Shown here one piece after another: positions 57,901-64,000 of a stretch of DNA of 64,000 nucleotides. The stretch covers positions 5,742,501 through 5,806,500 of the forward strand of contig NZ_LT629796.1 of NCBI RefSeq assembly GCF_900106065.1, in the 5' to 3' direction. The notes under the pieces are model-generated. The model had not been told where the DNA came from and made no database searches. It saw nothing but the letters and a program-made list of their open reading frames with translations. This stretch comes from Pseudomonas mandelii (lineage in GTDB: Bacteria > Pseudomonadota > Gammaproteobacteria > Pseudomonadales > Pseudomonadaceae). Numbering within the stretch: position 1 is the stretch's first letter; every line of letters begins with the position of its first letter. Position numbers and translations under genes: made by a program.

Positions 57901-58553
57901 GCGTCCTTTTCTTTTGCGAGTTTTACTTCTTGGCGGCTGCGAAGGACCATTCCTGGGTCCATTTCGATATTCGGTTCCTGAGCTTCAATCTCCTCCATTC
58001 GCTGGCGCTGTTCGCCCTCGAGAAAATTACTCAGTTTTGGCTCAAGGAAGTAATTCAGTAATCCGCTGTCATCTAATCCCTTGAGGCGCTCATCGCGGGA
58101 TTTACTCGGGGCAATTTGATTCTCCAGAGCGTGCATCGCCTCCTTCATCGAGGAGGCGGCGCGCTCGGGCAGTAACCAAAACTCTTCTTCGTCAGTTGCA
58201 TAAATTGCGGTGCCGTACGTGTTGGAACAAGGCTTGGGCTGATCCTTGAAGCTGGGGGCGCACGTTTCTGTAAAGTCTTTTTTCGGCCCCAAGTCAATGG
58301 GCTTAGGGCCAGGCGCACTTGCACTTTCGGCCGTTGGAGCAGGTTGGGAAGCTGCCGTTGAAGGGGCCGCTGGTTTTGCAACCGCTTCAGCCTGAGCACT
58401 CTTGGGAACACTAAGATTCCAACCCGGTTTAATCGCACTCGGGTTGGTAATGAATGGATTCATCTGGCGCAGTTGCGCAACATTGGTGTTGTAGCGAGTA
58501 GCAATCTGGCTGAGCGTTTCACCAGGATTGACTGAATGATTGGTAATTTCCAT
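54996..58553 (-). CDS. LysM-containing large T6SS effector candidate
   Basis: This is a 1,185-residue protein. Residues 2-50 are a LysM peptidoglycan-binding domain (HSVNPGETLSQIATRYNTNV...IKPGWNLSVP), followed by a Pro/Ala linker, a charged helical region (about 90-650) and a Gly-rich region with LSGSLGAAYGAGLQGNAGVS. A hydrophobic pair (about 965-990, GAVGLDVAMIYMMGIDVIMN) and a basic, Cys-containing C-terminus of about 190 residues follow. No catalytic motif is recognised. The start at 58553 has GGAAG upstream; an ATG at 58586 overlaps the adaptor stop and is possible. GC content and codon use look lower than in neighbouring genes. Context: vgrG, DUF4123 adaptor, then this, then Sel1. Confidence 0.75.
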   Translation of the reverse strand: MEITNHSVNPGETLSQIATRYNTNVAQLRQMNPFITNPSAIKPGWNLSVPKSAQAEAVAKPAAPSTAASQPAPTAESASAPGPKPIDLGPKKDFTETCAPSFKDQPKPCSNTYGTAIYATDEEEFWLLPERAASSMKEAMHALENQIAPSKSRDERLKGLDDSGLLNYFLEPKLSNFLEGEQRQRMEEIEAQEPNIEMDPGMVLRSRQEVKLAKEKDAPKAETPKTDTQRSRIDQLQSDIDTQNRIRDDYSELRKLRSEWLALKKTAIAAAEKKGHTYENGTLFAAGAIEARARVQNYLEKRKALISEGGIKPQAQEDIAKLLETDKKKRDELQKCLYTCEGDTYAYLAWKHGEAKSFAYHEYTDAIIKVAEYGIALPEYALISGDDITTGIEQFKLYLDTEKQQSEINNRLREKYKNWIEATGQNAQAPAGLVEAERAEWDRLQVVKQGLHEKAQQKVAADPIRRHLLWEPEQFEPQPVDRLVKDGFPLREVSTLATSGTPLKWFSLLNLKGAPNLLEEDLKKAGKSAKKILEGIPKNGDGGANKNSAQKVFGQWLASQGALKIGDQAGDWFDTNGWFNIDKFYSFLQTNGYKVTQLEDAGARKEWGEHLKQVVFKKSVRGEVRLFDKSQQAQFVRCLAPPQKKLHGEVKLEGPSFSAAEGFKTSASASLSFDLARGEVELLKIDMPTREKAKDVTVDYYLEGNPQLQTLNLGRMSFHFGARAWGYAGASLMLAGSIELVPIGGNTKYGATLSPVKPAQREDTEAKAERKTHEETIKTKADNGDTSPTPDLEYKSKALTAVDTKSSGQVMSGKAANVQIENGIKANFNLFAGVQAGIQLTGALNWAPPKALAVLRAGPSTGINNSKEATSASQWLTLANLSGSLGAAYGAGLQGNAGVSLDKGKFILNLKATVVLGPGASGSFKFEVGYEAVVELINIYRRELYKAKGASISWITPEAAEQASALNMLGAVGLDVAMIYMMGIDVIMNLYDAMTSSGKGGPIADTIIEYENQAELQKWFMEATPAALGPLLMTLSSEPEEFSVISTNQDTSESKSTDRKYVKQEARLLQQRALDRVIYWVGSTADGAEALTKAQQLFEDACKCMNKLGVAPKESGQAYCENRYRLDNFMAVPVLSMERAEGVKARARYKSNVKKMGQRIDAFCKLDFRENSYIPMTTMKYSGPL

Positions 58554-58582
58554 GGTGCTTCCGTTCTGTTGTTGCGTCGGGT

Positions 58583-59449
58583 TCATTGGGGATTGGCGGA
58601 TGCTGTTTGCATCAGCTGTTCAACCTTGATGAATGACTCTTCCCTGGATTGCAGGATGGCCATTGCTTCTGGCCGTGTTTCAAGCCGCGGTCCGTCGACG
58701 ACGGAGGCGAGCTTGAGCAAGTGATCACCTTCGTAGATGTTGTTTTTGAGCAAAAGGTCCAGGTTCTCGGTAATTTCATTGATCCGGTCATCACCGGGCT
58801 TACCGAACGCTGCATATTGCTCATCGACCCAGTACAACCACCCCAGCCGCGCTTGAATCTTTGCTGCGTTGTCGGGAAGGTTGAACGCCGGGCCATCGCC
58901 ACGCCACTTCAGTTCCGACTTCGCCGTCCAGGACAGCCACGCGCCGCGCTCTTTGCCGAAGTGTCTCGGGGCAGGGCTATACACTGCTTGCCAAGGACCG
59001 AACAATTGAATGGACGTGTCGCCTGCGGTGTAGGCCAGCGCAGCCCACAGGCTAGGTTTGTGATAACTCAACAGGCTTTGGCCGCCGGAACCGTCGTTGG
59101 CTCGTAGCAACCAGCGCGCGTGTGCGAGTGCCTGAGTGGCGTCTTCTGCGACCAGGGCAATGCCCGAGTGATTTTCTTCGCACAAGCGCGTGGCTTCGAC
59201 TGCCAATCGGCTGCCCCAAGGTGCTGTGAGCCAGAGCGGACCGTCATTGGCGATTTCCGCAAAGTCAGTGCTGCTGTACAAGGCTTGAGCATTCATCGGT
59301 TCGCCGATGCGATACAGACGCGACATCGCCTCGGGTTGGCGTGCGCGATCGATGATGAAACACAGGACCTGACTGGACTGTTCCCTGGGCAGCGACTCGA
59401 ATCCGTAACGAGGTGCGGCCAGCAGGGTGTTCATGGCGGTTACATGCAT
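58583..59449 (-). CDS. DUF4123 T6SS effector adaptor (TEC/Tap-like)
   Basis: This 288-residue DUF4123 protein should load the downstream effector onto VgrG. The N-terminal half has the DUF4123 pattern (QVLCFIIDRARQPEAMSRLY, then NAQALYSSTDFAEIANDGPL and WLTAPWGSRLA; later FGPWQAVYSPAP). The start is the ATG at 59449, which has AAGGA at 6 nt and overlaps the vgrG stop; a TTG at 59455 is the alternative. The gene lies directly between vgrG and the effector and overlaps both ends of its neighbours. Confidence 0.88.
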   Translation of the reverse strand: MHVTAMNTLLAAPRYGFESLPREQSSQVLCFIIDRARQPEAMSRLYRIGEPMNAQALYSSTDFAEIANDGPLWLTAPWGSRLAVEATRLCEENHSGIALVAEDATQALAHARWLLRANDGSGGQSLLSYHKPSLWAALAYTAGDTSIQLFGPWQAVYSPAPRHFGKERGAWLSWTAKSELKWRGDGPAFNLPDNAAKIQARLGWLYWVDEQYAAFGKPGDDRINEITENLDLLLKNNIYEGDHLLKLASVVDGPRLETRPEAMAILQSREESFIKVEQLMQTASANPQ

Positions 59450-61488
59450 GTGCAATCCTTACGGCTGCAGGCGCCGTTGCTTTGTTTGCCGCACAACGGC
59501 GTAATACCCGATTCGTTGAGGCGGCTGGGGAGAGGCGCTTTGCCCGCGACATCCGCATCCGCCGCTTTCATCGGCCCCGGCAACAACGGCGCAGCAGGCG
59601 TACCCACCCCAGGCGAGCCCCCGGTATTCACCTTCACCTCAGCCCCACTAATCGTCACGCCCCCCGCATCAACCTTGACGAAACTCCCGCCAGCTTTCGC
59701 CGTCAGTTCCATTCCGCCTTCAACCACCACCTTCTCGCCAGCGTGGTAATGAATCTCCTGCCCCGCCTCGACAAACTGCGCTGTGCCGATCTTCACATGC
59801 TGAGTCACCGCCACGGTCAGGTGATCATCCGCCCGCGCTTCAGTCTTGCGGTCCAGATGGGTAATCCGGTGTTCTTCAACCTTGAACTCGCTGAAAACAT
59901 TGGCCTCGACCGTGTCATGGCGTTCATTGCCGATGCGGATTTTCTGGTCGTGTTCGATGTTTTCATCCCAGTCGCGCTGGGCGTGCAGGTAGATCTGTTC
60001 CGCGCCTTTCTTGTCTTCGATGCGGAACTCGTTGTAGCCCTTGCCGCCCGGCGAGCTGAGGGTTTTGAAGGTGCTGCGGGTCTTGTTCGCCGGCAGGTCG
60101 TAGGGGACGACGTTTTCCTTGTGGAACAGGCAGCCGGTGATCAGCGGTTGGTCGGGGTCGCCTTCGAGGAAGGTGACGAGGACTTCCATGCCGACCCGCG
60201 GGATGGCGATGCCGCCGTATGCACTGCCGGCCCAGCCGGTGGCGACGCGTAGCCAGCAGCTGGTGGTGTCGTTGGCCTGGCCGTCGCGGTCCCAGTGGAA
60301 TTGCACTTTGACGCGGCCGTATTCGTCGCAGTGGATTTCTTCGCCGGGCGGGCCGGTGACGATGGCGGTCTGGCTGCCGAGGACTTTCGGTTTCGGGTGT
60401 TCGAGGGCAGGGCGGAAGTGCGCGTCCCACGGGGTGGCGAGGAAGGTGTTGCGGTAGCCCTGATGGAAATCGTCTTTGTTATGGGTGACGTCGCTGGTGA
60501 CGTTTTTGCCGAGCACTTGCGGCTGCTTGCCTTCGTGCACGACTTCGAGCAGCAGCCAGAGATCGTTCCACTCGGCGCGCGGGTGTTCGCTCAGGGCCAT
60601 GAAGTGGCCGCTGACGAGGGTCGGCTCGTCGCCTTTGCCTTCGGCCAGTTTGTAATCGCTGCGATGGCGCTCCAGCGCGCGGGTGGCCAGTTGTTTGCCG
60701 CGCTCGCGGGTCAGGAAGCGGCCGGGGTAGTCGTAGTCTTCGAGATCCGGCGCGAAAGTGCTCTTGGCGGCGCCTTCGGGCAGGATGCGTGGTTTTTCGA
60801 AGTCGTAGTCGCGGCGGCTGACGCGGGAGGTGCGGGTTTCCAGGCGCAGGTTGAAACGCTTGATCACCGGTTTCGTGGCGGCCATGCCGGAGTCTTGCTG
60901 GTAGGCCACGGGTGCGAGTTTGCGGAACACCGTCTGGTCATCGCCGAAGACGAGTTTGTGGCCGCTGGCGCTGTGTTGGAAGTGGAAGTGAATGCCTTCC
61001 TCTTCACACAGACGCTGGATGAAATGCAGGTCGGATTCGTCGTACTGGACGCAGTAATCGCGCTCGGGGTAGATCGCGCCGAGCTGGAAACTGTAAGCGT
61101 CAGACAGGATGCCGCGCGCCTCCAGTACCTGGGCGATGATCTTCGGCACACTTAAATGCTGGAAAATCTGCTGGTCATGGTTGTGGCGCAGGTAAGCGAG
61201 TTGCGGGACCAGGCTGATGCTGTAGCGCGTCAGGCTTTTGCCGGAATCGCCTTGCTCGATGCGATAGACCAGACCGTGAATGATGCCCTTGCCGGTGGCG
61301 CCGAAGGTCAGGCAGCCAGGCTTGTGCAGCAACTCTTCAAGTTTCAGGTCGGGACGGGCGCTGACCAGTTCGATGTCGAAACAGAACGGTTGATTGAGGG
61401 TTTCGCGACCGACGAAGCTGAGCACTTGCAGGTCAACGGAAACGCCTTCCAGCGTCAGGGAAATATGGGTTGCGTTCGCGTCCAGCAT
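59440..61488 (-). CDS. vgrG: VgrG, T6SS spike protein
   Basis: This is a 682-residue trimeric spike protein. The gp27-like N-terminal part (LTLEGVSVDLQVLSFVGRET) and the gp5-like OB/beta-helix part (YGRVKVQFHWDRDGQANDTT, GIAIPRVGMEVLVTFLEGDP) are complete. The C-terminus ends with a short Cys-rich tail (CGKQSNGACSRKDCTCM) and no fused enzyme domain, so cargo is delivered through the adaptor. No other structural T6SS genes occur in the window, making this an orphan vgrG island. Confidence 0.95.
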   Translation of the reverse strand: MLDANATHISLTLEGVSVDLQVLSFVGRETLNQPFCFDIELVSARPDLKLEELLHKPGCLTFGATGKGIIHGLVYRIEQGDSGKSLTRYSISLVPQLAYLRHNHDQQIFQHLSVPKIIAQVLEARGILSDAYSFQLGAIYPERDYCVQYDESDLHFIQRLCEEEGIHFHFQHSASGHKLVFGDDQTVFRKLAPVAYQQDSGMAATKPVIKRFNLRLETRTSRVSRRDYDFEKPRILPEGAAKSTFAPDLEDYDYPGRFLTRERGKQLATRALERHRSDYKLAEGKGDEPTLVSGHFMALSEHPRAEWNDLWLLLEVVHEGKQPQVLGKNVTSDVTHNKDDFHQGYRNTFLATPWDAHFRPALEHPKPKVLGSQTAIVTGPPGEEIHCDEYGRVKVQFHWDRDGQANDTTSCWLRVATGWAGSAYGGIAIPRVGMEVLVTFLEGDPDQPLITGCLFHKENVVPYDLPANKTRSTFKTLSSPGGKGYNEFRIEDKKGAEQIYLHAQRDWDENIEHDQKIRIGNERHDTVEANVFSEFKVEEHRITHLDRKTEARADDHLTVAVTQHVKIGTAQFVEAGQEIHYHAGEKVVVEGGMELTAKAGGSFVKVDAGGVTISGAEVKVNTGGSPGVGTPAAPLLPGPMKAADADVAGKAPLPSRLNESGITPLCGKQSNGACSRKDCTCM

Positions 61489-61764
61489 GCCTTTAATTCC
61501 GTCCTTTGAATAAGCTGGTGCGGATGGTGCAGGATTAAACCGCCACGTTCAAGGCGCAAATGGCGTAGGAGTGGATGCGTTGGGCTATCGGGAAAACCCT
61601 TAGATACAAGGTTTCGGCCAATGAATGCAGGGGATTTTTAGTTATCTTTTCCTGGGTATCACTGCGCCACAACTTCCAGGCGGCCAAGAATCAACAGTCA
61701 TTTCCAGACTAAAGTCCTCTTCGACCGATAAAAGCCTGCTGCCGCCATTGCCGATGATCCTGTT
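61489..61764. other. Upstream region of vgrG
   Basis: 276 bp with no gene. It should contain the vgrG promoter; no clear sigma54 or sigma70 motif was settled on. The part nearest 61765 is AT-richer than its neighbours. Confidence 0.45.
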
Positions 61765-61868
61765 GATCGCTCCTACGCTCTGCGTGGGAATGCCTCACTG
61801 ACGCTCCGCGTCCGCTTTGGACGCGGAGCGTCCCGGGCTGTATTCCCACGCGGAACGTAGGAACGATC
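61765..61868. repeat. 104-bp nested palindrome (Pseudomonas intergenic repeat)
   Basis: Outer arms of about 27 bp (GATCGCTCCTACGCTCTGCG... and its inverse ending ...GGAACGATC) enclose a perfect inner stem (GACGCTCCGCGTCC / GGACGCGGAGCGTC) with a 5-bp loop. This is a REP-like repeat seen in fluorescens/syringae-group intergenic DNA. It lies just after mtlZ. Confidence 0.85.
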
Positions 61869-61870
61869 TG

Positions 61871-62809
61871 TCAGTTGAGTTGCTGCCGATACGGCAAATC
61901 CGGGCCGGTCTTGCTGCACGTCAGCGCCGCTGCCTGTACCGCAAACTTCAACATTCCGTCGATTTGCCCGCGCTCAAGCGATTGCACACCCGCAACCGAA
62001 TCCAGCTGCTGCTCGGTCAACCAGGTAATCAACGCCGCCTGGAACGTATCGCCCGCGCCCACGGTATCAGCGATTTTCACTGAGCTCGCCGGTACTGACC
62101 ACGAACCCTGAGTGCGGCTGAACACCGTGGCACCCTCACCACCTCGGGTCAGGAACACCAACTGACAGCGATGCTGCAACCAACCTTCAATCACCCGCTG
62201 CGGATCCTGCTCGGGGTACAACAGACTCAAATCCTCATCGCTGACTTTGATCAGATCCGCCAACTCAACCAGCGTCGCAATCCTCGAACGCCACAGGTCG
62301 ATATTCGGTTCAGGATTGAGTCGGACATTCGGATCAAGGCTGATCAGACGTTTTCCGCTTTCCCGCTGCACCAACGCCAGCAGCGTGTCGGCAATCGGCT
62401 GCACCACCAGGGAGAACGAGCCAATGTGCAAACCACGCACTTGCGGGCCCAGCTCAGGCAAATGCTCAGGTTTGAGCTGGCGGTCCGCGCAACCTTCACC
62501 GCGAAAGCTGTAGTGCGGCGAGCCATTGGCCCCGACCGCGACCATTGCCAGTGTGGTCGGTGCGGCGAAGTCCACCAGGTAATCCGGGCGCACACCTTCG
62601 TCCTGCAGCACTTGCTGCAAGCGTCGGCCAAGGTAGTCGGTGGAGAGTCCTGCAAAGAGCGCCGCTTCCACGCCCAATCGCCGCAAGCCAACCGCCACAT
62701 TGAACGGCGAACCGCCGGCAATTGCCTTGAAATTCACTTTTGAAGCCAGGCCGCTGGCGTCTTCTTCACTGAAGAAATCGAACAGCGCTTCGCCACACAC
62801 CAGATACAT
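61871..62809 (-). CDS. mtlZ: Fructokinase, PfkB family
   Basis: This 312-residue sugar kinase phosphorylates fructose formed from mannitol. PfkB motifs: N-terminal CGEALFDFF and GGSPFNVAVGLRRLG; C-terminal DTVGAGDTFQAALITWL with the catalytic Asp. The ATG at 62809 was chosen; upstream in-frame ATGs lie in the preceding gene. The gene follows the xylulokinase with 13 bp between, the mtlY-mtlZ order of Pseudomonas mannitol/arabitol operons. Confidence 0.9.
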   Translation of the reverse strand: MYLVCGEALFDFFSEEDASGLASKVNFKAIAGGSPFNVAVGLRRLGVEAALFAGLSTDYLGRRLQQVLQDEGVRPDYLVDFAAPTTLAMVAVGANGSPHYSFRGEGCADRQLKPEHLPELGPQVRGLHIGSFSLVVQPIADTLLALVQRESGKRLISLDPNVRLNPEPNIDLWRSRIATLVELADLIKVSDEDLSLLYPEQDPQRVIEGWLQHRCQLVFLTRGGEGATVFSRTQGSWSVPASSVKIADTVGAGDTFQAALITWLTEQQLDSVAGVQSLERGQIDGMLKFAVQAAALTCSKTGPDLPYRQQLN

Positions 62810-62822
62810 AGTTGTTCGCTCT

Positions 62823-64000
62823 TTAAAGGGTTGCGACATGTTGTTGATAACGTTCATAGGCCTGCTGACAGGCCGCCACATTGTCGGCAATCGGCAAGGT
62901 TTCACTGGCCAGATCGAGCTTTACACAACGCTCGCAAAGGTCCGCCAGACTGTCCTCGTGGCCGTTTGCTCTGGACTTGCACCACGCCGCCTGAATCGCT
63001 GCGCCCAGGGCTGCCGCTTCGCTCTGCTCGGTACAGATCACCGGGGTGTTCATGATGTCGGCGACGATCTGGCGCCACACCGGGCTTTTCGAGCCGCCGC
63101 CGATCAGGCAAATGCTGCGGCTTTGTAAGCCATTCTGGCGCAGCAGGTCCAGTCCATAACGCAAACCGAAGGTCGTGCCTTCGACGACTGCGCGGCACAG
63201 GTTGGCCTGGGTCAGGTTGGTCATGGTCAAGCCCAGCAGGCTGCCGGTGGCATGGGGCAGGGCGGGGACGCGCTCGCCATTGAGGAACGGCAGCATGCAC
63301 ACGCCTTCGGCACCGATGGGCGCCTGCTCGACCAAATCGTTGAAGTGTTCGATATCAAGGGCGAACAGCTCGCGAATGACCCCCGTGGCGTTGGTCAGGT
63401 TCATGGTGCAGATCAGCGGCAGCCAGCCACCGCTGGACGAGCAGAACGTGGCGACCGACGCATCCGGGCTGACTTTCGGCTGGTCAGCATAGGCGTACAC
63501 CGTCCCCGAAGAGCCGAGGCTCATGGTGATCGCGCCGGGCTTGATATTGCCGGTGCCGATCGCGCCCATCATGTTGTCGCCGCCCCCGCTGGAGACCAGC
63601 GCCTGCGGGTTGATGCCAAGCTGTTCGGCGATGCTCGGCAGGATCGTGCCGACTGCTTGATGCGCGTCGATCAACTCCGGCAACGCGGCTTGCAGGCGTC
63701 CGGTCGGGTCGATGTCGCGCAGCAACTGCAAATCCCATTGGCGGGTCCGCACGTTGAAATACCCGGTGCCTGACGCGTCGCCGTACTCGCTGCAACTGCG
63801 GCCGGTGAGCCAATGGTTCAGGTAGTCGTGGGGCAGGAGGATGTGGGCGATCCGGGCGAAAATGTCCGGGTGCTGTTCTTTGGTCCACAGCAGTTTGGAA
63901 ACGGTGTAGCCGGGCGCGATGACCACACCCAGGCGCTCAAGTGAACCCTTTTCGCCACCGAGTTGAGCCAGGAGACGGTCATTTTCCGGGGTGGATTCGG
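62823..64000 (-). CDS. mtlY: Xylulokinase (N-terminal part outside window)
   Basis: This FGGY-family kinase phosphorylates xylulose from arabitol. The frame is open from the right edge (…ENDRLLAQLGGEKGSLERLG) to 62823, about 391 residues; about 100 N-terminal residues are outside. Visible motifs include SSGGGDNMMGAIGTGNIKPG and MSLGSSGTVYAYA, the FGGY-like LNGERVPALPHATGSLLGLT, and the C-terminal ATP-site ICLIGGGSKSPVWRQIVADI. It sits directly upstream of mtlZ. Confidence 0.92.
   Translation of the reverse strand, partial: ESTPENDRLLAQLGGEKGSLERLGVVIAPGYTVSKLLWTKEQHPDIFARIAHILLPHDYLNHWLTGRSCSEYGDASGTGYFNVRTRQWDLQLLRDIDPTGRLQAALPELIDAHQAVGTILPSIAEQLGINPQALVSSGGGDNMMGAIGTGNIKPGAITMSLGSSGTVYAYADQPKVSPDASVATFCSSSGGWLPLICTMNLTNATGVIRELFALDIEHFNDLVEQAPIGAEGVCMLPFLNGERVPALPHATGSLLGLTMTNLTQANLCRAVVEGTTFGLRYGLDLLRQNGLQSRSICLIGGGSKSPVWRQIVADIMNTPVICTEQSEAAALGAAIQAAWCKSRANGHEDSLADLCERCVKLDLASETLPIADNVAACQQAYERYQQHVATL

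Noticed and set aside
60295..61155. 286-codon plus-strand frame inside vgrG
   Set aside because: Antisense of conserved VgrG sequence; Val/Ala/Phe-rich shadow composition.
61765..61868. Possible small RNA or CRISPR repeat
   Set aside because: Nested perfect palindromes match Pseudomonas REP-type intergenic repeats; there is no array and no promoter is evident.

Overview
The window looks like chromosome of a fluorescens-group Pseudomonas. The supporting genes are a complete functional-amyloid (fap) operon, DUF1652 and DUF2790 genes, Pseudomonas-type REP palindromes, an lpxO-like gene, mtlY/mtlZ sugar kinases and a VgrG-linked type VI secretion (T6SS) effector locus. No rRNA, tRNA or CRISPR array was seen.

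Layout. (1) 1-4871: fapA-B-C-D-E-F on the minus strand (fapF runs off the left edge), with a sigma54-like promoter before fapA and an intrinsic-terminator hairpin between fapC and fapD. (2) 5131-14060: housekeeping genes: a NadR-like kinase with PnuC (NAD salvage), a Cache-domain chemoreceptor, UppP, a DUF1294 protein, an MmcQ-like protein, a LysR regulator divergent from an azoreductase, a secreted alpha/beta hydrolase and an MFS transporter. (3) 14241-38094: a 23.85-kb Tn4651/Tn5041-type Tn3-family transposon with 47-bp terminal repeats and a 5-bp target duplication (TAATA). Its backbone is tnpA-tnpC on the left and divergent tnpT/tnpS with a resolution site on the right. It carries a first mercury operon (merR / merT-P-C-A-orfY-D-E), then a mosaic of fragments (PtrA/DUF2790-type secreted proteins behind MerR-like promoters, a toxin-antitoxin remnant, a miniature Tn3-type element, a partial merR, IS66 and IS3 pieces). 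A nested 8.94-kb Tn21-type transposon (25562-34505, target duplication AACAA) has landed just after the start codon of an OprD-type porin gene. The nested element carries a second, broad-spectrum operon (merR / merT-P-A-sel1-B-D), an internal copy of its own end, a truncated resolvase gene and a full transposase gene. (4) 38107-51249: core genes again: an ABC-F ATPase, an LpxO-type dioxygenase, Ku, an aldose dehydrogenase, a divergent pair of a GNAT-C39 fusion and a RimK-like ATP-grasp ligase, ZntB, a short threonine dehydratase behind a textbook attenuator with an apparently leaderless leader peptide, ecotin, DUF1652 and DUF2790 proteins. (5) 51618-61488: a truncated IS66 transposase, a GrpB-family protein and, reading leftward, the T6SS module vgrG, DUF4123 adaptor, 1,185-residue LysM protein, Sel1-repeat exported protein, and a decayed Sel1 paralogue. 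(6) 61765-64000: a large palindromic repeat, then mtlZ and the 3' part of mtlY.

How it works together: the transposon gives inorganic mercury uptake and reduction (two MerT/P/A sets) plus organomercurial cleavage (MerB). Two exported Pseudomonas-type proteins appear wired to a MerR-type operator, which would extend the mercury regulon. The T6SS module looks like a delivered periplasm-acting effector (LysM) with a periplasmic Sel1 immunity protein and a second, broken immunity copy. All functional statements rest on reading the sequence and on family knowledge; no database search was run.
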